Assembly (NCBI RefSeq): GCF_005518135.1
Contig: NZ_SULI01000002.1
Span: forward strand, 186,001-250,000
Length of the DNA stretch: 64,000 nucleotides
Direction: 5' to 3'
Source: Shimia litoralis
Lineage (GTDB): Bacteria; Pseudomonadota; Alphaproteobacteria; Rhodobacterales; Rhodobacteraceae
Shown here: in pieces, positions 7,815 through 16,316 of the stretch
Layout of the letters: each line of letters opens with the position of its first letter
Numbering within the stretch: the stretch's first letter is position 1
Notes under the pieces: model-generated
What the model was told of the DNA's origin: nothing
Seen by the model: the letters and a program-made list of their open reading frames with translations, nothing else
Databases searched by the model: none
Translations under genes and position numbers: made by a program

Positions 7815-8504
7815 ATGAGTTTTGACCGCTCTATCAAAATTGCTCCGTCCATATTGTCGGCGGATTTCGCGAATTTTGGACAGGAAATTCAAGCGATCGA
7901 AGCGCAAGGGTGCGATTGGGTGCATGTCGACGTGATGGATGGCCATTTTGTCCCGAACCTGACATTTGGCCCGCCTCTTTGTGCGGCAATTCGTCCTCAC
8001 ATCAAGACGGTGATGGATGTGCATTTGATGATTTCGCCCGTTGATCCCTATATCGAAGCCTTCATCGATGCTGGGGCAGATGTGCTCACAGCCCACCTTG
8101 AGGCTGGCGCGCATACTCATCGCACGCTTCAGGCAATTCGGGCGAATGGCGCCAAGGCGGGTCTCGCTCTTAATCCCGGTACCGGCATCGAGGATATTGA
8201 TTATCTATTGGATATGGTGGACCTCGTGTGCGTTATGACGGTCAACCCCGGTTTTGGCGGTCAGAAGTTCATTCACAGTCAGATCGAGAAGGTCAAAAAA
8301 CTGCGCGCCATGATTGGCGATCGGCCCATTCATATCGAGATCGACGGTGGTATTACACCTGAGACAGCGCCATTGATGGCGGCGGCTGGTGCTGATGTTC
8401 TGGTCGCAGGGTCGGCAGTGTTCAAAGGTGGTAGTGTGTCGAACCCAGCGCCATATGGCGAAAATATCCGCGCAATCCGCGACGCCGCAAACGCAGTATT
8501 GTAA
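7815..8504 (+). CDS. rpe: Ribulose-phosphate 3-epimerase
   Basis: Interconverts D-ribulose 5-phosphate and D-xylulose 5-phosphate in the pentose phosphate pathway. The 229-residue TIM barrel has all the usual landmarks: APSILSADFANFG, the metal and catalytic segment HVDVMDGHFVPN, LMISPVDPYIEAF, MTVNPGFGGQ, and the second catalytic Asp in EIDGGI. The start at MSFDRSIKIAPS has an AAGAGG upstream; an earlier in-frame ATG at 7734 lacks support. Convergent with the SH3 gene 4 nt downstream. No Calvin-cycle genes are visible nearby. Confidence 0.97.
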   Translation: MSFDRSIKIAPSILSADFANFGQEIQAIEAQGCDWVHVDVMDGHFVPNLTFGPPLCAAIRPHIKTVMDVHLMISPVDPYIEAFIDAGADVLTAHLEAGAHTHRTLQAIRANGAKAGLALNPGTGIEDIDYLLDMVDLVCVMTVNPGFGGQKFIHSQIEKVKKLRAMIGDRPIHIEIDGGITPETAPLMAAAGADVLVAGSAVFKGGSVSNPAPYGENIRAIRDAANAVL

Positions 8505-8507
8505 GGG

Positions 8508-9020
8508 TTACTCTCGGATTTCCTCTGGCTTAACGCCCCAAAGCGATGTTTTTGGGGCCCAGCCTTTGTACCCGCCCGAGCTCACTTTGCACCATGTGGG
8601 GCTGCATTCCCCCAACCGCGCGACAACACCCAATTCCAGATGCGCCGCTGTGGCGGTGTTTTCTTCTGGGCGGACCAGAATAGGCAGCATGTCTTGTTCA
8701 ATTAATACGGTGCGCACACCTGACAGCAACGAATAATGCACCCAGCCGCCTTGGCCTTCCCGATCTTGCACGCGTCGCCAATGGCCGTGCTCTGCTGTGA
8801 TCTCTAACGGCATGTCTCTTCGGGTGAAGACCCAGTCGATTCGGTGTGTCAGAGAGGGGCCGCGCCTGACATTTGCCTTACTCGCTTTGAGTGAGACGAA
8901 ACGCGGCATGGGCAAGTTTGTCACAGGGCCCCGCACGTCTTGGGCAAGCGTCGAGGATCCCAAAAATAAGGCGCCAATGCAAAGCAATTGGAATAGGTAA
9001 CTTTTTAGTCTTTTCGACAT
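8508..9020 (-). CDS. Secreted SH3-domain protein
   Basis: A 170-residue exported protein. The start at MSKRLKSYLFQLLCIGALFL gives a basic n-region, hydrophobic core and a cut near TLAQ. Two bacterial SH3-like units follow: one around NVRRGPSLTHRIDWVFTRRD and one around ENTATAAHLELGVVARLGEC, each ending in a W-containing strand. Such domains usually bind cell-wall peptides or act as scaffolds; the specific role is unknown. It overlaps no gene and is convergent with rpe. Confidence 0.85.
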   Translation of the reverse strand: MSKRLKSYLFQLLCIGALFLGSSTLAQDVRGPVTNLPMPRFVSLKASKANVRRGPSLTHRIDWVFTRRDMPLEITAEHGHWRRVQDREGQGGWVHYSLLSGVRTVLIEQDMLPILVRPEENTATAAHLELGVVARLGECSPTWCKVSSGGYKGWAPKTSLWGVKPEEIRE

Positions 9021-9127
9021 TTTCCCGTATTTTCTGCTCGTGATTGCTGCGCGGGTTCTTGTGCCCCGTCGGACTGTGTTGCACTGTGACACCAACATAT
9101 TGAATTGAAAAGGATTGGGAGGTCCCT

Positions 9128-10114
9128 ATGCCAAAGGAACGTCTAAGTGTTGTTGTAACGCGACGCCTACCTGAAGCCGTAGAAACACGGCTGTCTGAAT
9201 TATTTGATGTCCGCCTGCGTGAAGATGACACTCAGATGACGCGGCTAGAACTTATTGATGCGCTCAAAGACGCGGACGTCTTGGTGTCCACGCTGACTGA
9301 CAAGATCGATGCGGCCTTGCTGGCTGGGGCAGGTGAGCGCCTTAAGCTGATCGCGAATTACGGCGCTGGCGTGGATCACATTGACGTCGAAAGCGCGCGC
9401 CGCAGAGGCGTGCTGGTGTCCAGTACACCGGGTGTTGTCACGGATGATACTGCCGATATGACCATGGCGATGATTATCGGCGCAGCGCGCCGCATCCCAG
9501 AGGGGCTCCGCACGATTTCCAAAGGTGAATGGGTCGGTTGGGCCCCGAATGCAATGCTGGGCCGCCGCCTGAGCGGTTGTCGGCTTGGTATTTTGGGAAT
9601 GGGGCGCATCGGCCAAGCGGTTGCACAGCGCGCCCGCGCTTTTGGTATGCAGGTCCATTATCATAACCGCCGTCGCGTGCGTCCCGAAGTCGAAGAAAAG
9701 CTGGACGCCACGTATTGGGAAAATCTGGACCAGATGGTCGCGCGCATGGATGTATTGACGATTCACTGCCCGCATACGCCGAACACGTTCCATTTGATGA
9801 ATGCTCGGCGTCTAAAGTTGCTCAAGCCTGACGCCTATGTGGTGAACACGTCTCGGGGTGAAGTTGTCGATGAAAATGCCTTGGTGCGCATGCTCAAGGC
9901 CGGTGATATCGCGGGTGCCGCGCTTGACGTCTATGAAAACGGCACTGAGATCAATCCGGATTTGCCGCGTTTGGAAAACGTCGTGATGCTACCACATATG
10001 AGCTCGGCAACCGTCGAAGGGCGTTTGGAAATGGGTGAAAAGGTGATCATCAATATCAAGACGTTTGCCGATGGGCATCGTCCACCAGATTTGGTCGTGC
10101 CTGCAATGCTCTGA
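9128..10114 (+). CDS. D-isomer-specific 2-hydroxyacid dehydrogenase (glyoxylate/hydroxypyruvate reductase type)
   Basis: NAD(P)H-dependent reduction of a 2-ketoacid such as glyoxylate or hydroxypyruvate. It has 328 residues: an N-terminal substrate domain, a Rossmann motif LGILGMGRIGQAVA near residues 155-168, the catalytic Arg in NTSRGEVVDE, and the catalytic His in LPHMSSAT. GGGAGG lies just upstream of the ATG. The HNRRRVRPEVE loop after the Rossmann beta-2 strand has arginines that favour NADPH. Exact substrate is uncertain. It stands alone, 140 nt before the gamma-glutamyltransferase gene. Confidence 0.9.
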   Translation: MPKERLSVVVTRRLPEAVETRLSELFDVRLREDDTQMTRLELIDALKDADVLVSTLTDKIDAALLAGAGERLKLIANYGAGVDHIDVESARRRGVLVSSTPGVVTDDTADMTMAMIIGAARRIPEGLRTISKGEWVGWAPNAMLGRRLSGCRLGILGMGRIGQAVAQRARAFGMQVHYHNRRRVRPEVEEKLDATYWENLDQMVARMDVLTIHCPHTPNTFHLMNARRLKLLKPDAYVVNTSRGEVVDENALVRMLKAGDIAGAALDVYENGTEINPDLPRLENVVMLPHMSSATVEGRLEMGEKVIINIKTFADGHRPPDLVVPAML

Positions 10115-10255
10115 GCCTTGTGAGCGCGCAGTTTCAGGCGCCGCACAGAGGGAATGAGCATACGTCATCGTGAACCGTGTGGTCGGCCAGCTTGGCAGTT
10201 GGCCCCCGGGTGGTGCAAGGTGACGAAAAGAATTTGTTCCTGTTGCGGAGGCCTT

Positions 10256-12031
10256 ATGAAAATATTGATGCAAAGTTGTGTGCTGGGGCTGGCGATGGTT
10301 GCCAGCGCAGCATTTTCGCAAGATGTTGCGGACTCTGTCGCGCCTGAAACGAGCACCGCATTAGGGTATAGTACCGCAACGCCTGAGCTGGCGAGATCCC
10401 AAGCAGCCAAAGATGCGGGCAAACCGGTTGAGGCCGATAACTGGATGGTGGTTGCGGCGCATCCGTTGGCAGTTGATGCGGGTGCGCGCGTATTGCAAGA
10501 GGGTGGCACCGCCGCCGATGCCATGGTCGCCGTACAGGCCGTGCTTGGATTGGTGGAACCGCAGAGCTCTGGCTTGGGGGGCGGTGCATTTTTGGTATGG
10601 TTCGATCGCGCCAGTGGCACGGTGACCACGCTTGATGGGCGTGAAACTGCGCCATTGTCCGCGACGCCGCAACTTTTGCAGGATGATCACGGTCAGCCAC
10701 TTGGTTTCTTTGATGCTGTGGTCGGGGGGCTCTCGGTGGGTGTGCCGGGAACGCCAAAGTTACTTGAACAGGCGCACAAGCGGTGGGGTAAATCACCTTG
10801 GCCTGAGCTGTTCACAGAAGCGGTTGATTTGGCCGAAAATGGCTTTGCAGTATCGCCTAGGATGGCGCAATCGGTACAACGCGACGCGCTGCGCCTTGCG
10901 CAGCATCCAGACACAGCGGCATATTTTTTGCCTGACAACACACCCGTGGTCGCGGGGCAGGTGCTGAAGAATCCGGCCTATGCGCATTCCGTGAAAACTT
11001 TGGCCACACAGGGGGCTGCCCCGTTTTACACAGGGGATATTGCGAATGCGATTGTGTCCGCCGTGCAGGGTGCAGCGCGCCCGGGCCAGTTGGGCGCCGA
11101 AGATTTGGCTATTTATCAAATCAAGGAGCGGGAAGCGGTTTGCGCAAACTACCGTGGCTATGATGTGTGCGGAATGGGACCGCCGTCTTCTGGTGGCGTG
11201 GCTGTGGGACAAATTTTGGGGCTCTTGTCGCCGTTTGATATGACCGGGTTGGGGCCGAACAATCCGGAAACATGGCGGCTGATCGGGGATGCCACACGGC
11301 TGGCGTTCGCAGATCGTGGCCGATATCTTGCCGACAGCGACTATGTCCCTGTGCCGGTGAAAGGGTTGTTGGATCGCACATATCTGACCGACCGTGCAGA
11401 GCTTTTGCGGCGGTCGGATGCGCTTGCTGACGTCAGTGCCGGAAACCCCGAGTTCGAGCACACTTTGAATTTGGCAAGTGATGCAGATTTCGCACGACCT
11501 TCCACGTCTCATATCACGATTGCCGACGCGTATGGCAATGTGTTGTCGATGACGACGACGATTGAAAATGCCTTTGGAAGCCGTGTCATGGCGGCAGGTT
11601 TCCTACTGAACAACGAGCTTACCGATTTCTCATTTCGATCGCACAAGAACGGCGTGCCCATCGCCAATCGTGTCGAACCGGGCAAGCGCCCGAGATCATC
11701 GATGGCACCCACAATTGTGTTGCTGGATGACAAGCCTGTTTTGGCGATCGGTTCTCCGGGGGGCAGTCGGATCATTCCTTATGTGGCGAATGCAATCATT
11801 GCCTATCTTGATTGGGGATTGGACATTCAACAGGCTGTGTCGCTGCCGCATCGGGTTAATCGGTTCGGGGTATATGACGTCGAAGATGATGTCATGATTA
11901 ACGGCTTGGAGGCGATGGGGTTTGTGATCAACAAACGTGATCTGAACTCGGGGCTGCATGCGATATCTTTTGAGGGCGGCTTGAGAGGCGGGGCAGATCC
12001 TCGACGCGAGGGGCTCGCTTTGGGAGACTGA
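10256..12031 (+). CDS. ggt: Gamma-glutamyltransferase (periplasmic)
   Basis: Hydrolyses glutathione and transfers gamma-glutamyl groups in the periplasm. It is made as a proenzyme that cleaves itself. The 591-residue protein starts MKILMQSCVLGLAMVAS, a signal peptide, with GGAGG 5 nt upstream. The large-subunit signature GGTAADAMVAVQAVLGLVEP is present. The self-cleavage threonine is about T417 in PSTSHITIAD, and GSPGGSRI lies near residue 505. A start at 10154 would hide the signal peptide, so I reject it. Followed by the GlcD/Dld-type oxidase after about 90 nt. Confidence 0.95.
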   Translation: MKILMQSCVLGLAMVASAAFSQDVADSVAPETSTALGYSTATPELARSQAAKDAGKPVEADNWMVVAAHPLAVDAGARVLQEGGTAADAMVAVQAVLGLVEPQSSGLGGGAFLVWFDRASGTVTTLDGRETAPLSATPQLLQDDHGQPLGFFDAVVGGLSVGVPGTPKLLEQAHKRWGKSPWPELFTEAVDLAENGFAVSPRMAQSVQRDALRLAQHPDTAAYFLPDNTPVVAGQVLKNPAYAHSVKTLATQGAAPFYTGDIANAIVSAVQGAARPGQLGAEDLAIYQIKEREAVCANYRGYDVCGMGPPSSGGVAVGQILGLLSPFDMTGLGPNNPETWRLIGDATRLAFADRGRYLADSDYVPVPVKGLLDRTYLTDRAELLRRSDALADVSAGNPEFEHTLNLASDADFARPSTSHITIADAYGNVLSMTTTIENAFGSRVMAAGFLLNNELTDFSFRSHKNGVPIANRVEPGKRPRSSMAPTIVLLDDKPVLAIGSPGGSRIIPYVANAIIAYLDWGLDIQQAVSLPHRVNRFGVYDVEDDVMINGLEAMGFVINKRDLNSGLHAISFEGGLRGGADPRREGLALGD

Positions 12032-12124
12032 TACCCAGAACTTGGGATGTTCAGGGCGAAATGTTGTCTATAGAGTTACGTTCGATACCATTAATTTGTT
12101 AATGGAATGACGGGAGAGAAAACC

Positions 12125-13531
12125 ATGGTTCAGGCCAGTGATTTGCCACGTAACGAAGACGGAATTGCCGCTGTTATTGGTGTATTGAAGCAGCGGTTCG
12201 GAGAAAAATTCCAGACGGGACAATCCATTCGTGAACAGCATGGGCACACGACGACATGGATCAAAAATCAAGCGCCTGATGCGGTGGTCTATCCCCAAAA
12301 CACCGACGAGGTGGCCGAGATCGTCAAAACCTGCGCCGCCCACAAGGTGCCGGTCATCGGCTTTGGCACCGGCACGTCACTAGAGGGGCATGTTAACGCG
12401 CCTGCGGGCGGCATCTGTGTTGACATGATGGAGATGAACCAAATCCTCGCCGTGCACTCCGAGGACTTGGACTGTGTGGTGCAACCCGGTGTGACGCGCG
12501 AGCAGTTGAACACATATCTGCGTGACCAAGGGCTATTCTTTCCGATTGATCCTGGGGCCAATGCCTCGCTTGGGGGGATGACGGCGACACGGGCAAGTGG
12601 CACGAATGCGGTGCGGTATGGCACGATGAAGGACAATGTACTTGCCCTAGAGGTGGTCACCCCGCAGGGCGAGGTGATCCGAACGGCCAGTCGCGCCAAA
12701 AAATCCAGCGCCGGTTATGATTTGACGCGGCTGATGGTCGGGGCCGAAGGCACGCTTGGTCTGATCACGGAAATCACGCTCAAGCTTCAGGGTATTCCCG
12801 AAGCAATGTCATCGGCGCGTGTGTCATTCGACAGCGTGGACGCAGCCTGTCAGGCCGTCATGATGACCATTCAGTATGGCATTCCAGTGGCCCGAATTGA
12901 GTTGTTGGACAGCCTGACGGTGCAGGCAGTGAATGCGTATTCGAAGCTGGATCTGCCTGTTGCGCCCCTGTTGTTGCTGGAATTTCACGGCTCGGAAACA
13001 AGTACCGCCGAGCAGGCCGAATTGTTTGGGGGTATCGCCGAAGAATTCGGTGGAACCGGTTTTGAATGGACCAGCAGTGCCGAAGAACGCAACAAGCTGT
13101 GGCAGGCGCGTCATGATGCCTATTGGGCCTCATGTGCCTTACGTCCCGAGGCTCGCGGCATCTCTACTGACGTTTGCGTGCCAATTTCGCGGCTCGCTGA
13201 ATGCGTGACTGCCGCCCAAGAAAAACTGGATGCGCTTGGGTTTATTGCGCCGATCGTTGGCCACGTCGGAGACGGCAATTTCCACACGCTGCCTTTGGTT
13301 GACATGGACGACCCGGATGAGGTGTCCAAGGCCGATGAATTTGTGGGCTGGCTGAATGATCTGGCGATTTCGATGGGCGGCACCTGCACTGGCGAGCATG
13401 GCATCGGCCAAGGCAAACGACCCTATCTGAAAAAGGAACTCGGCGGAGCTGTGGATATGATGGTGGCGATCAAAACAGCGATTGATCCTGACAACATCAT
13501 GAACCCGGGAAAAATCTTGCCGTCCGAGTAA
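12125..13531 (+). CDS. FAD-linked oxidase of the D-lactate dehydrogenase/GlcD family
   Basis: Oxidises a 2-hydroxyacid such as D-lactate or glycolate, passing electrons to the respiratory chain. It has 468 residues. The FAD-binding segment includes VPVIGFGTGTSLEGHVNAP and the pyrophosphate loop GANASLGGMTATRASGTNA. The C-terminal cap domain has GHVGDGNFHTLPL (metal and substrate histidines) and GTCTGEHGIGQGKRPY. The sequence is closest to cytochrome-type D-lactate dehydrogenases. The ATG at 12125 has GGGAGAG upstream. An in-frame ATG at 12107 is possible but overlaps that site. Likely co-transcribed with the CBS gene. Confidence 0.88.
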   Translation: MVQASDLPRNEDGIAAVIGVLKQRFGEKFQTGQSIREQHGHTTTWIKNQAPDAVVYPQNTDEVAEIVKTCAAHKVPVIGFGTGTSLEGHVNAPAGGICVDMMEMNQILAVHSEDLDCVVQPGVTREQLNTYLRDQGLFFPIDPGANASLGGMTATRASGTNAVRYGTMKDNVLALEVVTPQGEVIRTASRAKKSSAGYDLTRLMVGAEGTLGLITEITLKLQGIPEAMSSARVSFDSVDAACQAVMMTIQYGIPVARIELLDSLTVQAVNAYSKLDLPVAPLLLLEFHGSETSTAEQAELFGGIAEEFGGTGFEWTSSAEERNKLWQARHDAYWASCALRPEARGISTDVCVPISRLAECVTAAQEKLDALGFIAPIVGHVGDGNFHTLPLVDMDDPDEVSKADEFVGWLNDLAISMGGTCTGEHGIGQGKRPYLKKELGGAVDMMVAIKTAIDPDNIMNPGKILPSE

Positions 13532-13596
13532 ATCAGACCAAGTCCGGCGGGCGAGGTTTTGCGACAATTATGCCCTCACGTTCGACTTGTGAGTTA

Positions 13597-13626
13597 TCTG
13601 CGAAAGGCGCATATTCCATTCGCAGA
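13597..13626. promoter_or_regulatory. 8-bp inverted repeat upstream of CBS gene
   Basis: TCTGCGAA and TTCGCAGA are exact inverted repeats separated by 14 nt, ending 30 nt before the CBS-protein start. A weaker CTCAC...GTGAG pair lies directly upstream (about 13576-13594). It could be an operator or a structured leader. Confidence 0.35.
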
Positions 13627-13656
13627 AATGCGTAACCCCTTCCACAGGAGCCTTTG

Positions 13657-14091
13657 ATGAGCGTGAAAACCCTTCGTGACCTGCTTGGCGCGCGGCCTCT
13701 CCATTCGGTCACACCCGAAACCAAGTTGCGCGAGGTGGCCACTGTGATGGCAACGCATAAGATTGGTGCGGTGGCTGTTCTTGACCAAGAGCGGTTTGTC
13801 GGCATTTTGACCGAACGCGATATCGTGTTTCGCGGAGTCGGGGCCGGACTTGTGGTCGATCAGGCTTGTGCATCCGATGTGATGACTGTCGAGCCTGTGA
13901 CCGTAGATATCGATGATGCTATTTCGGATGCACTGGCGGCCAAACTTGGCGATGCGTTTCGGCACTTGCCCGTGACAGAGAATGGCATTGTCGTTGGTGT
14001 GCTGTCGTATCGCGACATTCCTGCGGAATACGTCATGATGTTCGAACGTTTTCGAGAGATGACGACATCCCGCGCAGATGAGGGCGCCTGA
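13657..14091 (+). CDS. Tandem CBS-domain protein
   Basis: A 144-residue protein made of two CBS domains (about 8-62 and 75-130) that together form a Bateman module, which normally binds adenosine nucleotides. Markers are HKIGAVAVLDQERFVGILTE in the first domain and RHLPVTENGIVVGVLSYRDI in the second. There is no fused enzyme domain. CAGGAG lies 6 nt before the ATG. Whether it regulates the upstream oxidase is unknown. A bidirectional terminator separates it from panB. Confidence 0.9.
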   Translation: MSVKTLRDLLGARPLHSVTPETKLREVATVMATHKIGAVAVLDQERFVGILTERDIVFRGVGAGLVVDQACASDVMTVEPVTVDIDDAISDALAAKLGDAFRHLPVTENGIVVGVLSYRDIPAEYVMMFERFREMTTSRADEGA

Positions 14092-14103
14092 TACATCAAA
14101 CAT

Positions 14104-14134
14104 CTGGGGCCTAAAGACAATTCAGGCCCCAGTT
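14104..14134. terminator. Shared terminator between CBS gene and panB
   Basis: CTGGGGCCT and AGGCCCCAG form a perfect 9-bp stem with an 11-nt loop between two converging genes. The T-tract is short on both sides, so termination may be incomplete. Confidence 0.6.
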
Positions 14135-14150
14135 AAATCCGTGCTACCAA

Positions 14151-14960
14151 TCAGCGATAGACTTCGTCTTCGCTGGGGAATGAGCGGTCTTTGACCTCGT
14201 CGGCATATTGTTGAACAGCGCGTTCAATGGCAGGGCCCAGATCACCATAGACTTTGACAAACTTCGGCGTCCATTCGTTCAGACCCAGCATATCCTCGAG
14301 GACAAGGATCTGACCGTCGCACTCCGAACTGGCACCGATCCCGATGGTTGGAATATCGATCTGTTTGGTGATTTTGGCGGCCAGCGGCTCGACCATCCCT
14401 TCCAGAACAACGGAAAACGCGCCTGCTTCGGAAACCGCTTTGGCATCCGCTTCATGCGCGGCCCAGCTTTCTTCTTCGCGACCTTGGGTTTTGAAGCCGC
14501 CCATAACGTGGCTGGATTGCGGAGTGAGACCGATATGCGCCATCACCGGGATGCCGCGTTCGACCAGAAATGTGATAGTTTCCGCCATACGTGCACCACC
14601 CTCTAGTTTCACCGCGCCACAACCAGTTTCTTTCATGATCTGTGCAGCATTGCGAAAGGCGATGGCAGGACTTTCTTCGTAAGTCCCGAAAGGCATGTCG
14701 ACAACGATCAGTGCCTTATTCGTGCCCTTCACAACGGCTTTGCCGTGCATGATCATCAGATCGAGCGGCACGCCAATTGTGCTGTCCATGCCATGCATGA
14801 CCATGCCAAGGCTGTCGCCGACAAGGATGAAATCCGCATATTTGTCGACAATCGCCGCCGTGTGGGCGTGATAAGAGGTCAGCGAGACAATGGGCACGCC
14901 CCCTTTCCGGGAGGCAATCTGGGGCACTGTGGTGCGGCGGATTGGTGTTTGTTTGCTCAT
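14151..14960 (-). CDS. panB: 3-methyl-2-oxobutanoate hydroxymethyltransferase
   Basis: First committed step of pantothenate synthesis: transfers a one-carbon unit from methylenetetrahydrofolate to 2-ketoisovalerate. The 269-residue TIM barrel includes the metal-binding [12 protein letters not shown], the [17 protein letters not shown] stretch, the VKLEGG segment, AHIGLTPQ and the catalytic VLEGMV. The ATG overlaps the panC stop as ATGA, so panC-panB form one operon. All expected catalytic regions are present. Confidence 0.97.
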   Translation of the reverse strand: MSKQTPIRRTTVPQIASRKGGVPIVSLTSYHAHTAAIVDKYADFILVGDSLGMVMHGMDSTIGVPLDLMIMHGKAVVKGTNKALIVVDMPFGTYEESPAIAFRNAAQIMKETGCGAVKLEGGARMAETITFLVERGIPVMAHIGLTPQSSHVMGGFKTQGREEESWAAHEADAKAVSEAGAFSVVLEGMVEPLAAKITKQIDIPTIGIGASSECDGQILVLEDMLGLNEWTPKFVKVYGDLGPAIERAVQQYADEVKDRSFPSEDEVYR

Positions 14961-15802
14961 GGTGTGACGACCCTTTGATCAATCAGAAGGATGCCGCCAA
15001 ATTCGACCGAAATCATGATGGCGGCGGGGGTGATGAGAGCACCGGACAAATCTGACAGATCTGTGGCGCCTACAATATCTAGACCACGCAAAGTCGCGCG
15101 GGGTTCGGATGCAATCGTGGTTTGAATAAGGGCGCGCAGGTCCTCAATTGTGGACCCTGCTCCAGCCTGCTGTTCGGCGGCATCCAGAGATTGCGATAAC
15201 ACGACGGCAGCCATGCGATCCTGTGCCGACAGCCGGACATTGCGTGACGACATCGCCAACCCATCCGCTTCGCGCACTGTGGGCACACCCCGAATATCAA
15301 TCGGAAAGGCCAGATCGCGCGCCATGCGCTTGATAACCTGAAGTTGCTGGTAATCTTTTTCACCAAAGCATGCGACGTCGGGCTGTACAAAGTTAAACAA
15401 TCGCGCGACGACCGTGGTCACCCCGCGAAAATGCCCGGGGCGCACAAGGCCGTGTAACATGTTGGCCATTCGTGTGGTTTCGACGATGGTCTCATCCCCA
15501 TTCGGGTACACATCCGAGACGTCAGGGATCAATACGACATCGACGCCCGCCGCAGACAGCATATCCAAGTCACGTGTTTCATCGCGTGGATAGGCGTCTA
15601 GGTCGGCCGCGTCGCCGAATTGTGTGGGATTGACAAAAATCGTCACCACCACGCGATCCGTGTGTGTTTTCGCTGCGGCCACTAGTGAAATATGGCCATC
15701 ATGCAAAAAGCCCATCGTCGGGACAAGACCAACGGTTTCCCCAGACCTGCGAAACGTGGCGACGGCAGCGCGGCACTCGGCGACTGTGCGGCAGATTTTC
15801 AT
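14957..15802 (-). CDS. panC: Pantoate-beta-alanine ligase (pantothenate synthetase)
   Basis: Joins pantoate and beta-alanine with ATP to make pantothenate. It has 281 residues, with the nucleotide-binding [15 protein letters not shown] (HIGH-like), [18 protein letters not shown] and SSRNVRLS. I chose the ATG at 15802 because the family opens with [11 protein letters not shown]-like sequence; an upstream start would add 47 unconserved residues. First gene of the panC-panB operon. No panD or panE is visible here. Confidence 0.96.
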   Translation of the reverse strand: MKICRTVAECRAAVATFRRSGETVGLVPTMGFLHDGHISLVAAAKTHTDRVVVTIFVNPTQFGDAADLDAYPRDETRDLDMLSAAGVDVVLIPDVSDVYPNGDETIVETTRMANMLHGLVRPGHFRGVTTVVARLFNFVQPDVACFGEKDYQQLQVIKRMARDLAFPIDIRGVPTVREADGLAMSSRNVRLSAQDRMAAVVLSQSLDAAEQQAGAGSTIEDLRALIQTTIASEPRATLRGLDIVGATDLSDLSGALITPAAIMISVEFGGILLIDQRVVTP

Positions 15803-15973
15803 AATAGCGCAGTTCCTTGAGATATTGACCGTTTTTATAACAGTTTGCGCTGCGCTGCGGCAAGCAATTTGGCTAGAGTTGCGGAAAATGTCGGAATCTT
15901 GTCGCAATCCTTTCGTAATGCTGGCGCGAAGTTGTGTCAGCATCTAGGAATAGATTGGGAACGGGAGAAGACG

Positions 15974-16168
15974 ATGAACAAAGTTGCACCATTCGCGATT
16001 GCGGCCTTGTCTGTTGTAGGACTTGCCGTCGCACAGGCCCAGTCAAATGCTCGCATCCCCCAGACTGCAGACTGGGCAAACGTCGAATCGATCCAGACCG
16101 AGGTTCTTCCGGCAAGCTATCAACCTGCGGTACCGGTCGCCAAAACTGTATTGGCCAACATGCACTAG
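15974..16168 (+). CDS. Small exported protein, function unknown
   Basis: A 64-residue protein. MNKVAPFAIAALSVVGLAVAQAQ is a good signal peptide with cleavage after AQA, leaving about 42 residues rich in Pro, Val and Ala with no Cys. GGGAGAAG lies just upstream of the ATG, which supports it as a real gene. It is divergent from panC and 148 nt upstream of the dimethylglycine dehydrogenase-like gene. I do not recognise the mature part. Confidence 0.65.
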   Translation: MNKVAPFAIAALSVVGLAVAQAQSNARIPQTADWANVESIQTEVLPASYQPAVPVAKTVLANMH

Positions 16169-16316
16169 GGCTTAAAGCGATTTCATTTTTCGCCATATAC
16201 ACCGACGTTTTTAGGTCTGTGGTCGGTTTTGCGCGTTTATATGTCGGCTGGACCCGCCGAAACTGATATGGATTTGTCAGTTTGTGGCAAGTTCATCTTC
16301 ATGGAGTCATAGGGAC

